Source: Marisa cornuarietis
Taxonomy: Eukaryota; Mollusca; Gastropoda; Architaenioglossa; Ampullariidae
Assembly: GCA_004794655.1 (NCBI GenBank)
Contig: SMMW01000576.1
Coordinates: 4,894,001 to 4,958,000 of the forward strand
DNA length: 64,000 nt
Direction: 5' to 3'
The position numbers were made by a program, and so were the translations under genes. Positions within the stretch are counted from its first letter, which is position 1. Each line of letters opens with the position of its first letter. Under the pieces are notes generated by a model. It was not told the DNA's origin, ran no database searches, and was given only the letters and a program-made list of their open reading frames with translations. This document shows, one piece after another, positions 34,440 to 44,956 of the stretch.

Positions 34440-36806
34440 CAAGCTGTTTTGGCACAGATGCGATATAGATGCCCTGACTACCTCATTCAGAGACTCCAGA
34501 GAGTACAGAACTCTGCTGCGCATCTGGTGCTTAGAGCAAGGAAACGGGACCATGTCACTCCTCTCCTTCGTTTCCTACACTGGCTACCCATCCGTTCTCG
34601 CATTCAGTACAAACTGTCTGTGCTGTGTTTTAATTTCTTTGCTGGCTCCTGTCCTGACTATTTCTCTGAACTTCTCATCCCTTACTCGCCGTCCAGACAA
34701 CTACGCTCTTCGTCTGACGACCGTATCCTAACTGTTCCTGTCACCAGAACAACAACATATATGGTCACAGGACTTTTGGCTACTGTCCTGCAAAACAATG
34801 GAACTCTCTTCCTTTCCATATCCGCCACCTTCCTACAACTGAATCTTTCAAATCTACACTGAAAACGCACCTCTTCCTTGAGCATTACTCCTAACACAGT
34901 CCACACAATGCTAGTCCTTATTAACCCCGCCTCCTTCCCTCTTGCTACTTTACCCATCTTTCTCGCAGAATCACTATATTTCTCTGTTCCTGTTTACTTG
35001 ATGCCTTTTGTTTTCTGTTTCATTAGTACTGTCGTTTTCTTTCATCCCCTTTGTTCTGTATCTACTTAGTCAGGGCCGCCGAGAGCCAGCACGGGCCCTG
35101 GGACAGACAACTTTCCGGGCCCCTTGTAATTGTAATCGTAAATTATTTTCCCAGTATATAATATGTTTACAACTCGATTATCAATATCTACATTTCATTC
35201 AGTAACAAAAAACAGACTGCAAACATTAGGACAAGTGAACTATTATCTACATCACTACTTGAACATAGAGTTGTTTACACGTGAGTGGTTAGTAAATGAG
35301 GAAAAATGGTGTTAAAGGATCAAACGTGTAGCACCCCGCTTTATAGAAAAAAATTCCCCGAGTAAGGAAGGCCTGTTATGTCAACAGCGATGTCAAAAGC
35401 TCGACAGATTCGTTAATAACCTCATTAAAGAAGTATTTGCTGCTACGATCAGCAGAGCACATCAGTTATCTTTTTTTAATCAACTTACATAACAAATGAG
35501 ACAAACACGCAGCACCAATAGAAAGTCCCTTCCTATATTTAATTCATTTATTCTGTAGCAAAACCGGACACACACACACACAACAATAACAACACACACG
35601 CATGCTGTTACACGTAAACAAATATCTGAACTGAACTGTCGCCTTCAGACTCTTTAAAGCAGAAATTTTGAATTCATCCAACTTTTTACGAAGCAAACTT
35701 GGTTGACTTCAACCCCCATCAGTCACTAGCCGTTTAAATGCTTGCTCAGTTTTAGAAGGCAAAGCAAATGTTTTAAAGACTACTTAGCCAGTAACTGTTA
35801 ATAATTTTCATATTTAAGTAGATCAGAAGAGGGTTTTGTGACAATGACATAAAAATAGAAATGTTTAGTATATATTAGCTGAATTGTAATAGTTCATAGA
35901 AGCAGATTTATGCAGTACCAATATTGTCATTTTCCCTGCTGACTAAAAACTTTGAGCTTTTCTCACAAACTTCATTATTGTCAGTCAATTTGAGACGCTT
36001 GCCAGTCACTCTCATCGACACTGATGTTCCTGCCTTGTCAAATGTTACTTGCCAATAAACAGAAAATCATAGAAGGATAAATAAAAAATACTGTACTGGC
36101 GGCAATAGTATTACAGGATAATATAGTCTCATTGTATCAAGGATCTACTGTGTAGACTAATGTATTTGTTTGTTTGTTGATGGAGAAACGGTTAAAGAAA
36201 GTGTCAGTGTTGTTCAGTAACTACGAAAAAAAGCCCCCTTGACATCTCTCGCTCACAGGCTGCAGCACCAGAGGCGGGCCCCCATCCTCTCGGTTCACAG
36301 AGTGGCCACACATTAGTTACATACCTATACCTCTTCACTGTTAATTCCGATTTGCTTGCAGGGCTCCACCCCCCCCCCCCCCCGTAGTGGCACATAAACC
36401 CAGCAAGATCAATGCACGTTTTTCTAGACGGTTCACACGCGATAAAATCTTCAGTGTTCAGCGGCCTTCCGCCTCCAGGCTTGTCCAGCGAGAATATATG
36501 ATACCTCACGGTGACAACACTTCTCACGACAGGCCCGCCTACCCGGAATTTGTATACTACAGACTTGAAACTCAACGTCTGCATGTGTAATGCTTGGGTG
36601 TTCTGTCCTTAGACCTTTAAAAGAAAAAGAAAAGGAGAAGAAGAAAAAAAAATCCACTGACCAAGGACGGGCCCCCTTCACCCCCCCTGTCCCCCCCTCT
36701 CGTCAGGCCTGTACTTAGTCCATGTCTCTTCCTCGTTTTAAGCGCTAAGAGCATGCTCTCTATGAGTGTGAATATGCGCTATAAAAATCTTCACTATTAT
36801 TATTAT
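34440..36806 (+). mobile_element. L2-type LINE 3' end, interrupted by a hAT-like element
   Basis: The C-terminal end of an L2-like reverse-transcriptase protein is readable: LQRVQNSAAHLVLRARKRDH, LHWLPIRSRIQYKLSVLCF, then SPSRQLRSSSDDRILTVP and, after a frameshift, QWNSLPF and FKSTLKTHLFLEHY. The 3' tail AGCGCTAAGAGCATGC ... ATGCGCTATAAAAATC ending in (ATT)n is typical of L2 elements. It resumes at 36720, after the inserted hAT-like element (35071-36711). It is 5'-truncated near 34440. Confidence 0.75.
35071..36711. mobile_element. hAT-like DNA transposon, non-autonomous, with 8-bp target duplication
   Basis: Flanked by exact 8-bp copies of TACTTAGT at 35063-35070 and 36712-36719. The left end starts CAGGGCCGCCGAGAG; the complement of the right end starts CAGGCCTGACGAGAG. 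Both features fit hAT transposons. The 1641-bp inside has no transposase frame (hAT dimerisation or BED finger). It is AT-rich in the middle and has a C-run at 36368-36383. It sits in the 3' UTR of an L2-type LINE, so it is younger than that copy. Confidence 0.8.
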
Positions 36807-39800
36807 ATATAGTAACGCGCGACGGCCATAACAAAAATGGCTTACCTGTATAGGCGGAGCTATGCAAAACTTCTGCCGTCTGCTCGCTGCACTCGCCTAA
36901 TGTCGTCTGCTCGGCCTTTCTCGTCTCCTTACTCCAGTCAATTCGAGAAATAATATACAAAAATGAACATTCCAGCAACACCACCGATACTTATCTCCTC
37001 TAGGAATCTTTTGTAGACGCATCTCCTCACCACTGGCACTACGCGTGTAACTTTTCTCAATTAATTTAAATTCCCGTAAAAACTCAAAAACAACTCAAAT
37101 TCTTCCACTAGACTCAAACAACCTATAGTCACTTAATTAGGCCTGTAAGGTTTGATGTGAGCGAGAGTTACTTGCCCTTACTTGAGGTAAACAAACACGA
37201 TCAAGACTAAGCGGCTGTGTGCTGTCAGTGAGAGAGCATCGCATTTTTAAGCATTTAAAAGCTGTTTTCACACGATTTTTTTCTGTGAAAAATACACGGT
37301 CATATTATGTGGAATAATCTACATTCATTTGTTTTTTGTTTTTTTTTTAAGCTGGCTAATAAATCAACACAACTTACTAAAAGTCCCTATACTGTCACAG
37401 TTGTAGTTCACTTACATAGTTACTGATAGTAAGTGGCGCCAACTCAAAGAATACCGTCTCATTGCCTTCAAGACTTTTATGTAGGTTAGTCAAAATATTG
37501 GCCACACCAGCTGTATGTGCCTGTTATTTAATAGCAATAACAGTCGAAAAAATACTTATTATATGAATATTTTATTTCATGGAAAGGCTCTTCATTTTGT
37601 ACGGTTTGTTCAAAACAAGCATAAAATATTTCATAGAAAGGAAATAGAAAAACAAAATAGAAAAAAAGAATTAATTGCAGACTGCATCATGCAGTACCCC
37701 AAATTTAGTCATTTTTCTGACTGCAAGATCTAGTAAAAACTGGTAATATAAAATACTAACATATCAGTTTAATTAATTTTGATATGTGGTCCTTTCATTC
37801 ACACTACTTCTCTAAAGTTACAAAAACCTACATTTATCCTTCAAGTCATAAGCTTAGTTTCTTTTTGTCTGTTTGGGTACGAATCGTGTGATAGTCAATT
37901 ATTTTACGAATGTTAAATCACTATTGTTAAATAAAACACTTTGGTGACTTTTGAAAATGACAACACAAGATTCAAGGAGAGTTTTGTTAAGTCTAAAAAG
38001 GTCATAAAGTTGGACAGTTTGCAGTGCACGGGTTCAATGCTTATCTGCAAACTATCTGCAAATTTAAATTTATGGTTACTTCTGAAAAGATATTTTAGCT
38101 TGTTTTTTACTTTGCACTTTTATGTTGCTTATTTGTCTCTTACTTTTGCATATGCACACACACACACACACAACACTCAGCGCAATGCACACGCACACAC
38201 ACACACACACACATACACACACTGGTTGATAGAAGCACATAGATCTTCATCAATATATTCATTTACACATATAGATGTTTGTCAGTTTTTTTTTTCAATT
38301 GTCACTTGTATTGTTTGACAGAAAGAGCAGCATCTCTGATGCTAAAGATCTCTTGTTCAAATCATTTATCATCAATGTACTGTTTTTATGTTCTATTGTA
38401 AAAGTACCTGTCTAGGAAATGTTAACAGATGTTTGGAAAGAAGCCTGGAACTAGTTCCCATCTGTTTAAATCCTGCAGTTAGGATCAACTAACCATTTTG
38501 GTTTTGGTTTTGATTAAGGCTTATGAATTTTTCTTCTTTAAAGTTAAGCTTTAGGAGGACTATTAAAATCATCAGTTATTTTTAGAGAAAATTTGTCTTA
38601 TATCATAACATTTTTTACAATTAATTTTAAGAGTAGATATTCTAATTGAATGTTCATCCACCCTTAAAAACTTCTGAAATCCATGGGTCAGTTTTAATTA
38701 CAGTAGGTTAAATGTCAGGGTTCTATCTTAGTGTCTCCCTATATATATATATCTTGATTTGTATGCTTATATATGACAATCTAAACTGTGATGAACTATT
38801 AATAATGCTATATTAAATTTATATTGATTATCAATGTTTGTTAAAAATACAAAACAAGAACACACAAAGTTATAGACCTTACCTTACATCTAAAATTCAG
38901 TTCATCCGATTTTTACCACATATTTTCCACAAAACAGGATGGATAATATAATCTTTTAAGTAAGATATTTATATCATAGTACAAAATATTATCATCTTTA
39001 TATACCACAGAGTTAGACTAATATGAATATGAGCTTAAGGAGGACCCATGGTGCAAAGGCGTTGTTAAAGAATTGATCAAGTGATTTCGGTATAGGCGAC
39101 TCATCTGTCACCTGTTGTAAACATAATTGACAGTTGTGTACTTGGATAAGTAACAGAACTAGCACACATGGACTTTTAACAATAAAAAAAATGCGATCGA
39201 CTTACTAATTTATTTCCATATTTAGCATATGGCGCATTCAGAATTTTTAACACTAGCTCAATAATGTCTTGGTCTTATAGTTTTAGAATCTCACGAAGCT
39301 GGCGGCTTCGTGGCGGCTTTGTTTACCCCAAGTAAGGGAAGTCACTCGCAGGTGATGACGTCAACTTTACAGGCCTCATTGTCAATCCATTCTAAACCTA
39401 GCTTTTTCTATTGTATTTCACCGGCTCCGCACCTATCAATAACTTTTCTTTAAAAGCTTCAATTACACCACAAATTCTCGCCCAACTGTCGTCTGCACTC
39501 GCCATACATCTACTCTCGACTTTCTCTCTTCTGCTGATGTCAAATCAAATAATTTCCCCCCCCCCCCGCCAAATATCACGTGACACAAAAGCAACGCCAA
39601 AAAAATCCAGCCAATCACTTGACACTCCTTCATGTCAGTCACCATGACGTCACTCGACCTGTGCCACCTACTCCTTGCACTCGACCGCTGTCGTCTGCTC
39701 GGCATTTGTCGTCAGTTTTCGGTCGCACTCCATTTATGGAATACGCTACTTTTCTAAATCGAGTCATTATAAGAATACTACGGGATTTCCCGGAAAGATC

Positions 39801-40088
39801 TTTTCTAATTGGCTGAGCAGAGATCTCCCTCTTTCCGTTGATATTCAGTGTGTCGGACTTCATGTAGCAAAAGTGGCTGTTGCTAGGGTCTAAAAGTTGA
39901 TTTTGGATTTTTTTCGCACAAAAAACAAATTCGAGTTCAATGGATTACTAAAACCATTTTTATTGCATATATACATCATTTTATCAAAATTAAACTGAGA
40001 CATTACATTAGATATGTTGCACAGTGTGAAAATGTAAAAATCGCCAGAGCGACCTCATTTCAACAAATTCAGGTGCCACACATCCCCA
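36807..40088. other. Repeat-rich non-coding stretch
   Basis: No gene is supported. Segments 37139-37197 and 39315-39376 are inverted copies sharing TTGTTTACC and CAAGTAAGGG. Segments near 36885-36915 and 39668-39710 share GTCGTCTGCTCGGC in direct orientation. CA microsatellites lie at 38154-38172 and 38188-38222. Probably remains of one or more DNA transposons whose ends I cannot fix. Confidence 0.4.
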
Positions 40089-40377
40089 CCATATGACAAG
40101 ACTATATGGAGACCACCCTGCTATATCTAACTCTCATTTTCAGCTGTCTTACCAATTAGCCATAAATGTCCAATAAACAGGAAGAACACAATATCAACCA
40201 GCTCACTACCCATCCCTGCCTGCCTGTCTAGTGAGTACATCTCTCCAGTTTTCCACAGTACTAAGGGACCCACAGCGAAGTGAAAGGATGGCACTAGCTG
40301 TCATACCATCTGCATGGTAAGTACTTGGAAAAGTTTTGCTATCAAAAATATTATTTCTTTTCTTATTCTACCACATA

Positions 40378-41047
40378 TAACACGACAAACAATAACCCTC
40401 TCACAATCAGCGGGAGTCCACTAATGGACGTAAAAGAATTTGTGTACCTAGGCAACAAGGTGTCAGCAGATGGTGACTGTGAACAGGAGGTCAACACCAG
40501 GATCAGCAAAGCCAACCAAGCTTTTGCAATGCTTAAGCCTATCTGGAGATCCACTGACCTCATCAGCCATACAAAGATCAGGATCTTCAAGAGCAACGTC
40601 CTCAGTGTCCTCCTATATGGGTGAGAGTGCTGGAAGACCACAGCCTCCATCGAGAATAAGCTAGAAGTGTTTCAAACCAAGTGTCTGCGGCGCATACAAA
40701 AGATCTTCTGGCCTAACACCATCTCAAATGAAGAGCTGCGCGAGAGGGTGGGGATGTGCACCTGGGCAGAAGCGATCCAACTGTGACGCTGGCGATGGTT
40801 AGGTCACGTGTGCCGCATGCCTCCGGACTCAGTCCCCAGAACAGCCCTGCGATGGACACCACAGAGAAATAGGAATAGAGGGAGGCCCAAAGAGACGTGG
40901 AGGCGGACCATCGAAAAGGACCTCAAGAACAGAGGCCTATCACTTGAGACAGCCCCAAGAACAGCAGCAGACAGAACCAGATGAAGTTCCCTTGCTGTTG
41001 CCTCACGTGCCAGACGGCACAAGAAGGACAGATGATGATGATGATTG
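40378..41047 (+). mobile_element. 5'-truncated RTE-like LINE with 9-bp target duplication
   Basis: Target duplications TACCACATA lie at 40369-40377 and 41048-41056. The frame from 40385 reads PLTISGSPLMDVKEFVYLG, then VNTRISKANQAFAMLKPIW and TKIRIFKSNVLSVLLYG, with TGA near 40622. After it come RGRPKETWRRTIEKDLKNRG. This is the C-terminal end of an RTE-type reverse-transcriptase polyprotein. The 3' end is a short (GAT)n run, as RTE elements often have. It is inactive: only the end is present and stops interrupt it. It belongs to a different subfamily from the copy at 44190. Confidence 0.85.
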
Positions 41048-41499
41048 TACCACATAGTATGACTACACGGAGAGTAACTATAAAAGGTGGAAGGAATGGC
41101 TGCTTACTTGCCTATAAAGGAAGTAGTCTACTGCCTTTGCAGAAAAAAAGAAAAATGTTATGAAGGGCACAGTGAGCCGCCTACAGGTCGGGAGAGGGAC
41201 AAATTGGCAAGGAAGTGAGAGAGATATCCATTACAAGCTTTTCCCGAGAACCCTAGATAGTGAAAGGTATCAGAGAGCATAGTTCTGTAGCCCTTACAGT
41301 GAAAAGCCACAGTCGGAACTCCGCCACGCGGAACTGGCGACACGAAGGGACTGCTTCCTGAGGATCACTGGCCCTGCTGTTCCCGAACGTGAGGAAGGAG
41401 GTGAGTACCAACTGAAACTGAAAGCCCCGCGTCGGTTCCTTGAAAGGGACTCCTGCCACAAATCATTCGCTTTTGCCCGCAGATCCGCAGGTGTTGGAA

Positions 41500-41960
41500 C
41501 CAGGTCGTCCAGCAAACCAGAGGCAGGGCGCTAGTGGGGCAAGCCCATATGGATGGGACGCACGTGAAACCTCACCAAGGGTAGAAAATCAGCTGCTGCA
41601 TCGAGCAGAGCAAAGGACTAAATCCAAAAATTGAATACGAAACGGTTTAAGAGTTTCTGAAATCTCATACCCAGGTGAATGAAATCCTGGGTGAGAACTG
41701 GAACATGCAAGTAAGCGGTCAAGTCGATGCTGACAGCAAGTCACCCGCAGCAGCTGCCGCTGTTACTGAAGGGTTGGTCTCTATGGAGAAGCGAGGCTGA
41801 CGGAGTTTAACCTTCTGAGATCCAAAATAGGTCGCCACTGACATCCTGGTTTGGGCACCAGGAACAGGATAAAATAGAAAGCTGTCAGGTCCTGGCATCT
41901 TACCTCCTGAATTGCCTTCTTCTGAACTGCAACCGTCTAGATTCAAGGACAAAAGTTGCA
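41500..41960 (-). pseudogene. DIRS-type reverse transcriptase, decayed
   Basis: On the minus strand the region 41784-41924 reads AIQEV ... FYFILFLVPKPGCQWRPIL then DLRRLNS, the N-terminal RT block of DIRS elements. A frameshift follows, then LTAYLHVPV (the catalytic motif-A region, with a stop where Asp of the usual S-I-D-L would lie). Further on comes a weak MGL-like trace of the LPFGL motif. The open frame of 195 codons overlapping it (41719-42306) is only partly in the right frame. Confidence 0.6.
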
Positions 41961-42310
41961 CGCTCTGTCGGTGGACCGGAGGGACAGTGCCTTTTGACGG
42001 CCCAGCAATCCACTCTAGCCAACCGTAAACTTGAGAACGTTCTGTCCTTGGGCTGAAGCATTGGTCACATTGGCAACTCCACTCTCCAACCGCGAGAGAA
42101 AACACAAGAAAGTTGCTGGAGTCTGGATAGTCCACCCGTAACCCCTGCCACAGAGTCAGAAACTTTGGACACCAACCAGCTCCCTTCCAGAGGTCACTGC
42201 GCCAAAGGATTGAGGCGCCGTGGAGTCTGATACTCTGGTGGTGAGCTTGGCAAACAAGCGTCCAGGAGCTCGATGCTGGGCAGAGGCTTTGTTGGCGGGA
42301 AGGCACCGCT

Positions 42311-44189
42311 TGGTCCTTAGGGAGAAAAACTAGCCCTGGTCTGCTCGTGAAGACCGATTGTTTCCCACAAACAATATCTCCCCTCCTCCCCTACCAAAGA
42401 GGTCGGGTCGTGTGCAACTAGCTCCATGCAGCTGTTGCTTGTGATGGCTCTGAAGAAGAGAACAATTCATAAAAGATCTCTCTATGAACAAACTTTGTGT
42501 TCATCTGTACAGAAACACTGATGACTAATGCATGCAAATCAGTCCCAGTAAGCACCACTGCTAACGTATTAGTCACGTCTATGAGTATCTGTCATGCTTT
42601 TTTTGTTGTTTTTGTTTTTTGGAGCAGGTCTGTCTAAGAAGACAACAATTGCAAACAGCCTCACTTATCTGTTGACAATAACAAATGTACAAAGCCAAGT
42701 GGCGGCATGGGCGTATCTATTGGTTTATTAGGGAGCTGATCTGTCGTTCTTCACAGTGTCCCAGACATTTTTTGCTGTATCTCCTTCATTTCATAATTAA
42801 TTGATGTGTCCATCTGCGCGAACTCCTGCCAACATCTGCCGCTGGTTCGTTTCTTCACGGAAACCTGAGTTTTTTTCGTGGCTTGAAAATGGCGACGCTC
42901 TGCTGAAGACCCGAATGCGGTATTGCAACTCGTGAGGACTAATTGTAGTAGTGTGTTGGAGCTCGCCTCGAAAGGACTTGACCAAGTAATCTTCGATGAG
43001 GGAAGAAAAAAATTTATCATCATCAACCAATACAGGGATATCCACAGCTATGAAGCTGCGAGAAAAGGTCTTTCAAGAGAAAGTGATATTAGGCAAAGAA
43101 AGATAAGTGGTTGGGGGGAGGATATGCCCCTTGAACTTCCCTCTGCCAACCACCGACGCGTAGCATTACATAACATAGTTTCTTAAATTGTTTGATTAAA
43201 TAACGTGCGGATTTCACTTTTTTTTGCAACAACAAAGAGCAATAAAGCTTCAGACAAGTGACGGGCCGCATGCTATTCAAGAAAATGTTCTTCTATCCGG
43301 ATTAAGTGACGCATGAGGTGATGAAGGAACTTGAAGGCTTAGAGACAGAAGGTTATTCCACGAGGGACAAACAATCCTGAAAATTTGAAGTTTGGGGCGA
43401 TGTGGTGGGAAGAGAGTAAAGAGTTCTCACCTGCAAGCAGATCTAGTTCGCGAAGGGATGTACTTCTGGTCAACTCGTGGTGCATATCGAGGTGATGGGA
43501 CTGTCACGGTCTCAGAACCATCCTGAAGAAAACAGACATGAGAACAAATGAGAAGTCTGAATAAAATTTGTATGGCCTAACGATATAGAAAAATGTTTTT
43601 TCCTCCATTTATCTTGTGGCATCTGTTTCCGGTATAATGATTGATTTGTGGACATGAAAATATCCCTGAAAGTTTTTTCCACGTGGGCAGTTCTTTTTCC
43701 CACATGCTGATTAAAATATGTAGCCGTTACTACCGACACACGACGAAGATAGTGTAACAGCTGTTCATTTAAATAATGTTTCTTTGTATACAGCACACAT
43801 ATTGTAAGGCATCTTGTCTTGAAGTTTGGAGAATAAACTTAAACATGTCTTAGAGGCTGCGATGTCAAGTGTAAAATGCGTCTCGTGGCTGCTATAAGCC
43901 AGATGTGACACAAGTACTACCAGCTTCTGTTTCACCTGTTAGTATTATCGGCTGCTGTATCAAATGTCTTACCGGCTGTTGTGTCAAGTGTCCATGTAAC
44001 CGACGGAAAGCTATTTCTCTCGCACGCTGCAGAGGCGAAATACTGTAGTGAGGCCGAAAACTAGGAAAACTTGGAATCTGCAACAAAATATGAAAGGAAG
44101 CTCTCAGAACACTTCAATAAAACGAACTAAAAATCTGTTCAACATAATCTGTGTCAAAACAGTGAAAGGATGACAACATTTGTCATTAG
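42311..44189. other. Non-coding stretch, no supported gene
   Basis: No recognised protein, RNA or element ends. A minus-strand frame (42797-43045) starts only at a GTG and has no recognised domain. It is recorded among the rejected items. Confidence 0.4.
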
Positions 44190-44934
44190 CCAAAACTTTC
44201 AATACAGACATACAACCTGAAGATCATCATGGGCGACATGAATGCCAAAGTTGGAGATGACAACACGGGCAAAGAACACATAATGGGAAAGCACGGTGCG
44301 GGCAACTGCAATGAGAATGGTGAGCTGTTCACAGACTTCTGCTTGATCAACGACCTTGTAATCGGAGGCAAAGTCTTTCCTCACAAAACCATTCACAAGA
44401 CCACCTGGACTTCACCAGATGGAAATACAGAAAACCAGATCGATCACATCACCATCGATCGACAGTTTTGAAGGAGTCTGCTTGATGTCAGAGTAAAGCG
44501 AGGCGCAGATGCAGCCACAGACCACCATCTACTTGTGGCAACCATGAAGATAAAGCTGAGGTCCTTCCATGACTCATCAGACAGACCGCACCACAATTTC
44601 AACGTGCAGTTCCTTAGAGATAGGAAAAAACAAGAAGAGTTCAACTGCGAAGTAAAAAAACAGGTTTGCGGCACTGGAAGGACTCTTGGAAGAAACAGTG
44701 ACCAACCACTGGACAAGAATACAAGAGACCTGGAAAACTTCCTGCACACACGTTCTGGGGAAGAAAGGAAAACAGCATAAGGAATGGCTGAATATAAAGA
44801 CCTGGCAAAAAATAGAGGAAAGGAAAGAGCTGAAGCAGAAGATCAACCAATGTCAAGACCAGCAGGAAAAAGAAGAACTCAGAGCAAAATACTGGGAGAT
44901 AAACAGAGAAGTAAAAAAAGAGCGCAAGGGATGA
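44190..44934 (+). pseudogene. RTE endonuclease C-terminal part and linker, broken
   Basis: It reads MGDMNAKVGDDN, GNCNENGELFTDFC, TTWTSPDGN and NQIDHITIDRQF, then TGA at 44469-44471, and then ATDHHLLVATMKIKL in the same frame. These are the GD-x-N, N-E-N-G and final D-H motifs of an APE-type endonuclease, which nicks target DNA for target-primed reverse transcription. After a shift near 44655 the linker continues (VLGKKGKQHKEWLN, a basic helix). The N-terminal half of the endonuclease is missing. Confidence 0.85.
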
Positions 44935-44956
44935 CAAGAGACAGTTCACACACAAG

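Larger units (their letters stand above)
40089..42310 (-). mobile_element. Second DIRS-like element, reversed and truncated
   Basis: The right inverted repeat lies at 40089-40255, diverged from the element at 19253 but alignable (ATATGACAAGACTATATGGA; CTGTCTAGTGAGTACATCTC). Next comes an internal complementary region (40299-40377, continuing 41048-41070), then a body with reverse transcriptase on the minus strand. The order repeat, complementary region, RT is the mirror image of the first element. No left inverted repeat was found, so the far end is truncated or too diverged. A LINE is inserted at 40378-41047. Confidence 0.6.

Noticed and set aside
42797..43045. Minus-strand frame FIAVDIPVLVDDDKFFSS-like, a possible exon
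   Set aside because: No ATG, no recognised domain and no in-phase partner exon. Upstream TTTTCTCGCAG could be an acceptor, so RNA evidence could revive it.
42923..43186. Plus-strand 87-codon frame
   Set aside because: No domain recognised, and overlaps the equally unsupported minus-strand frame.
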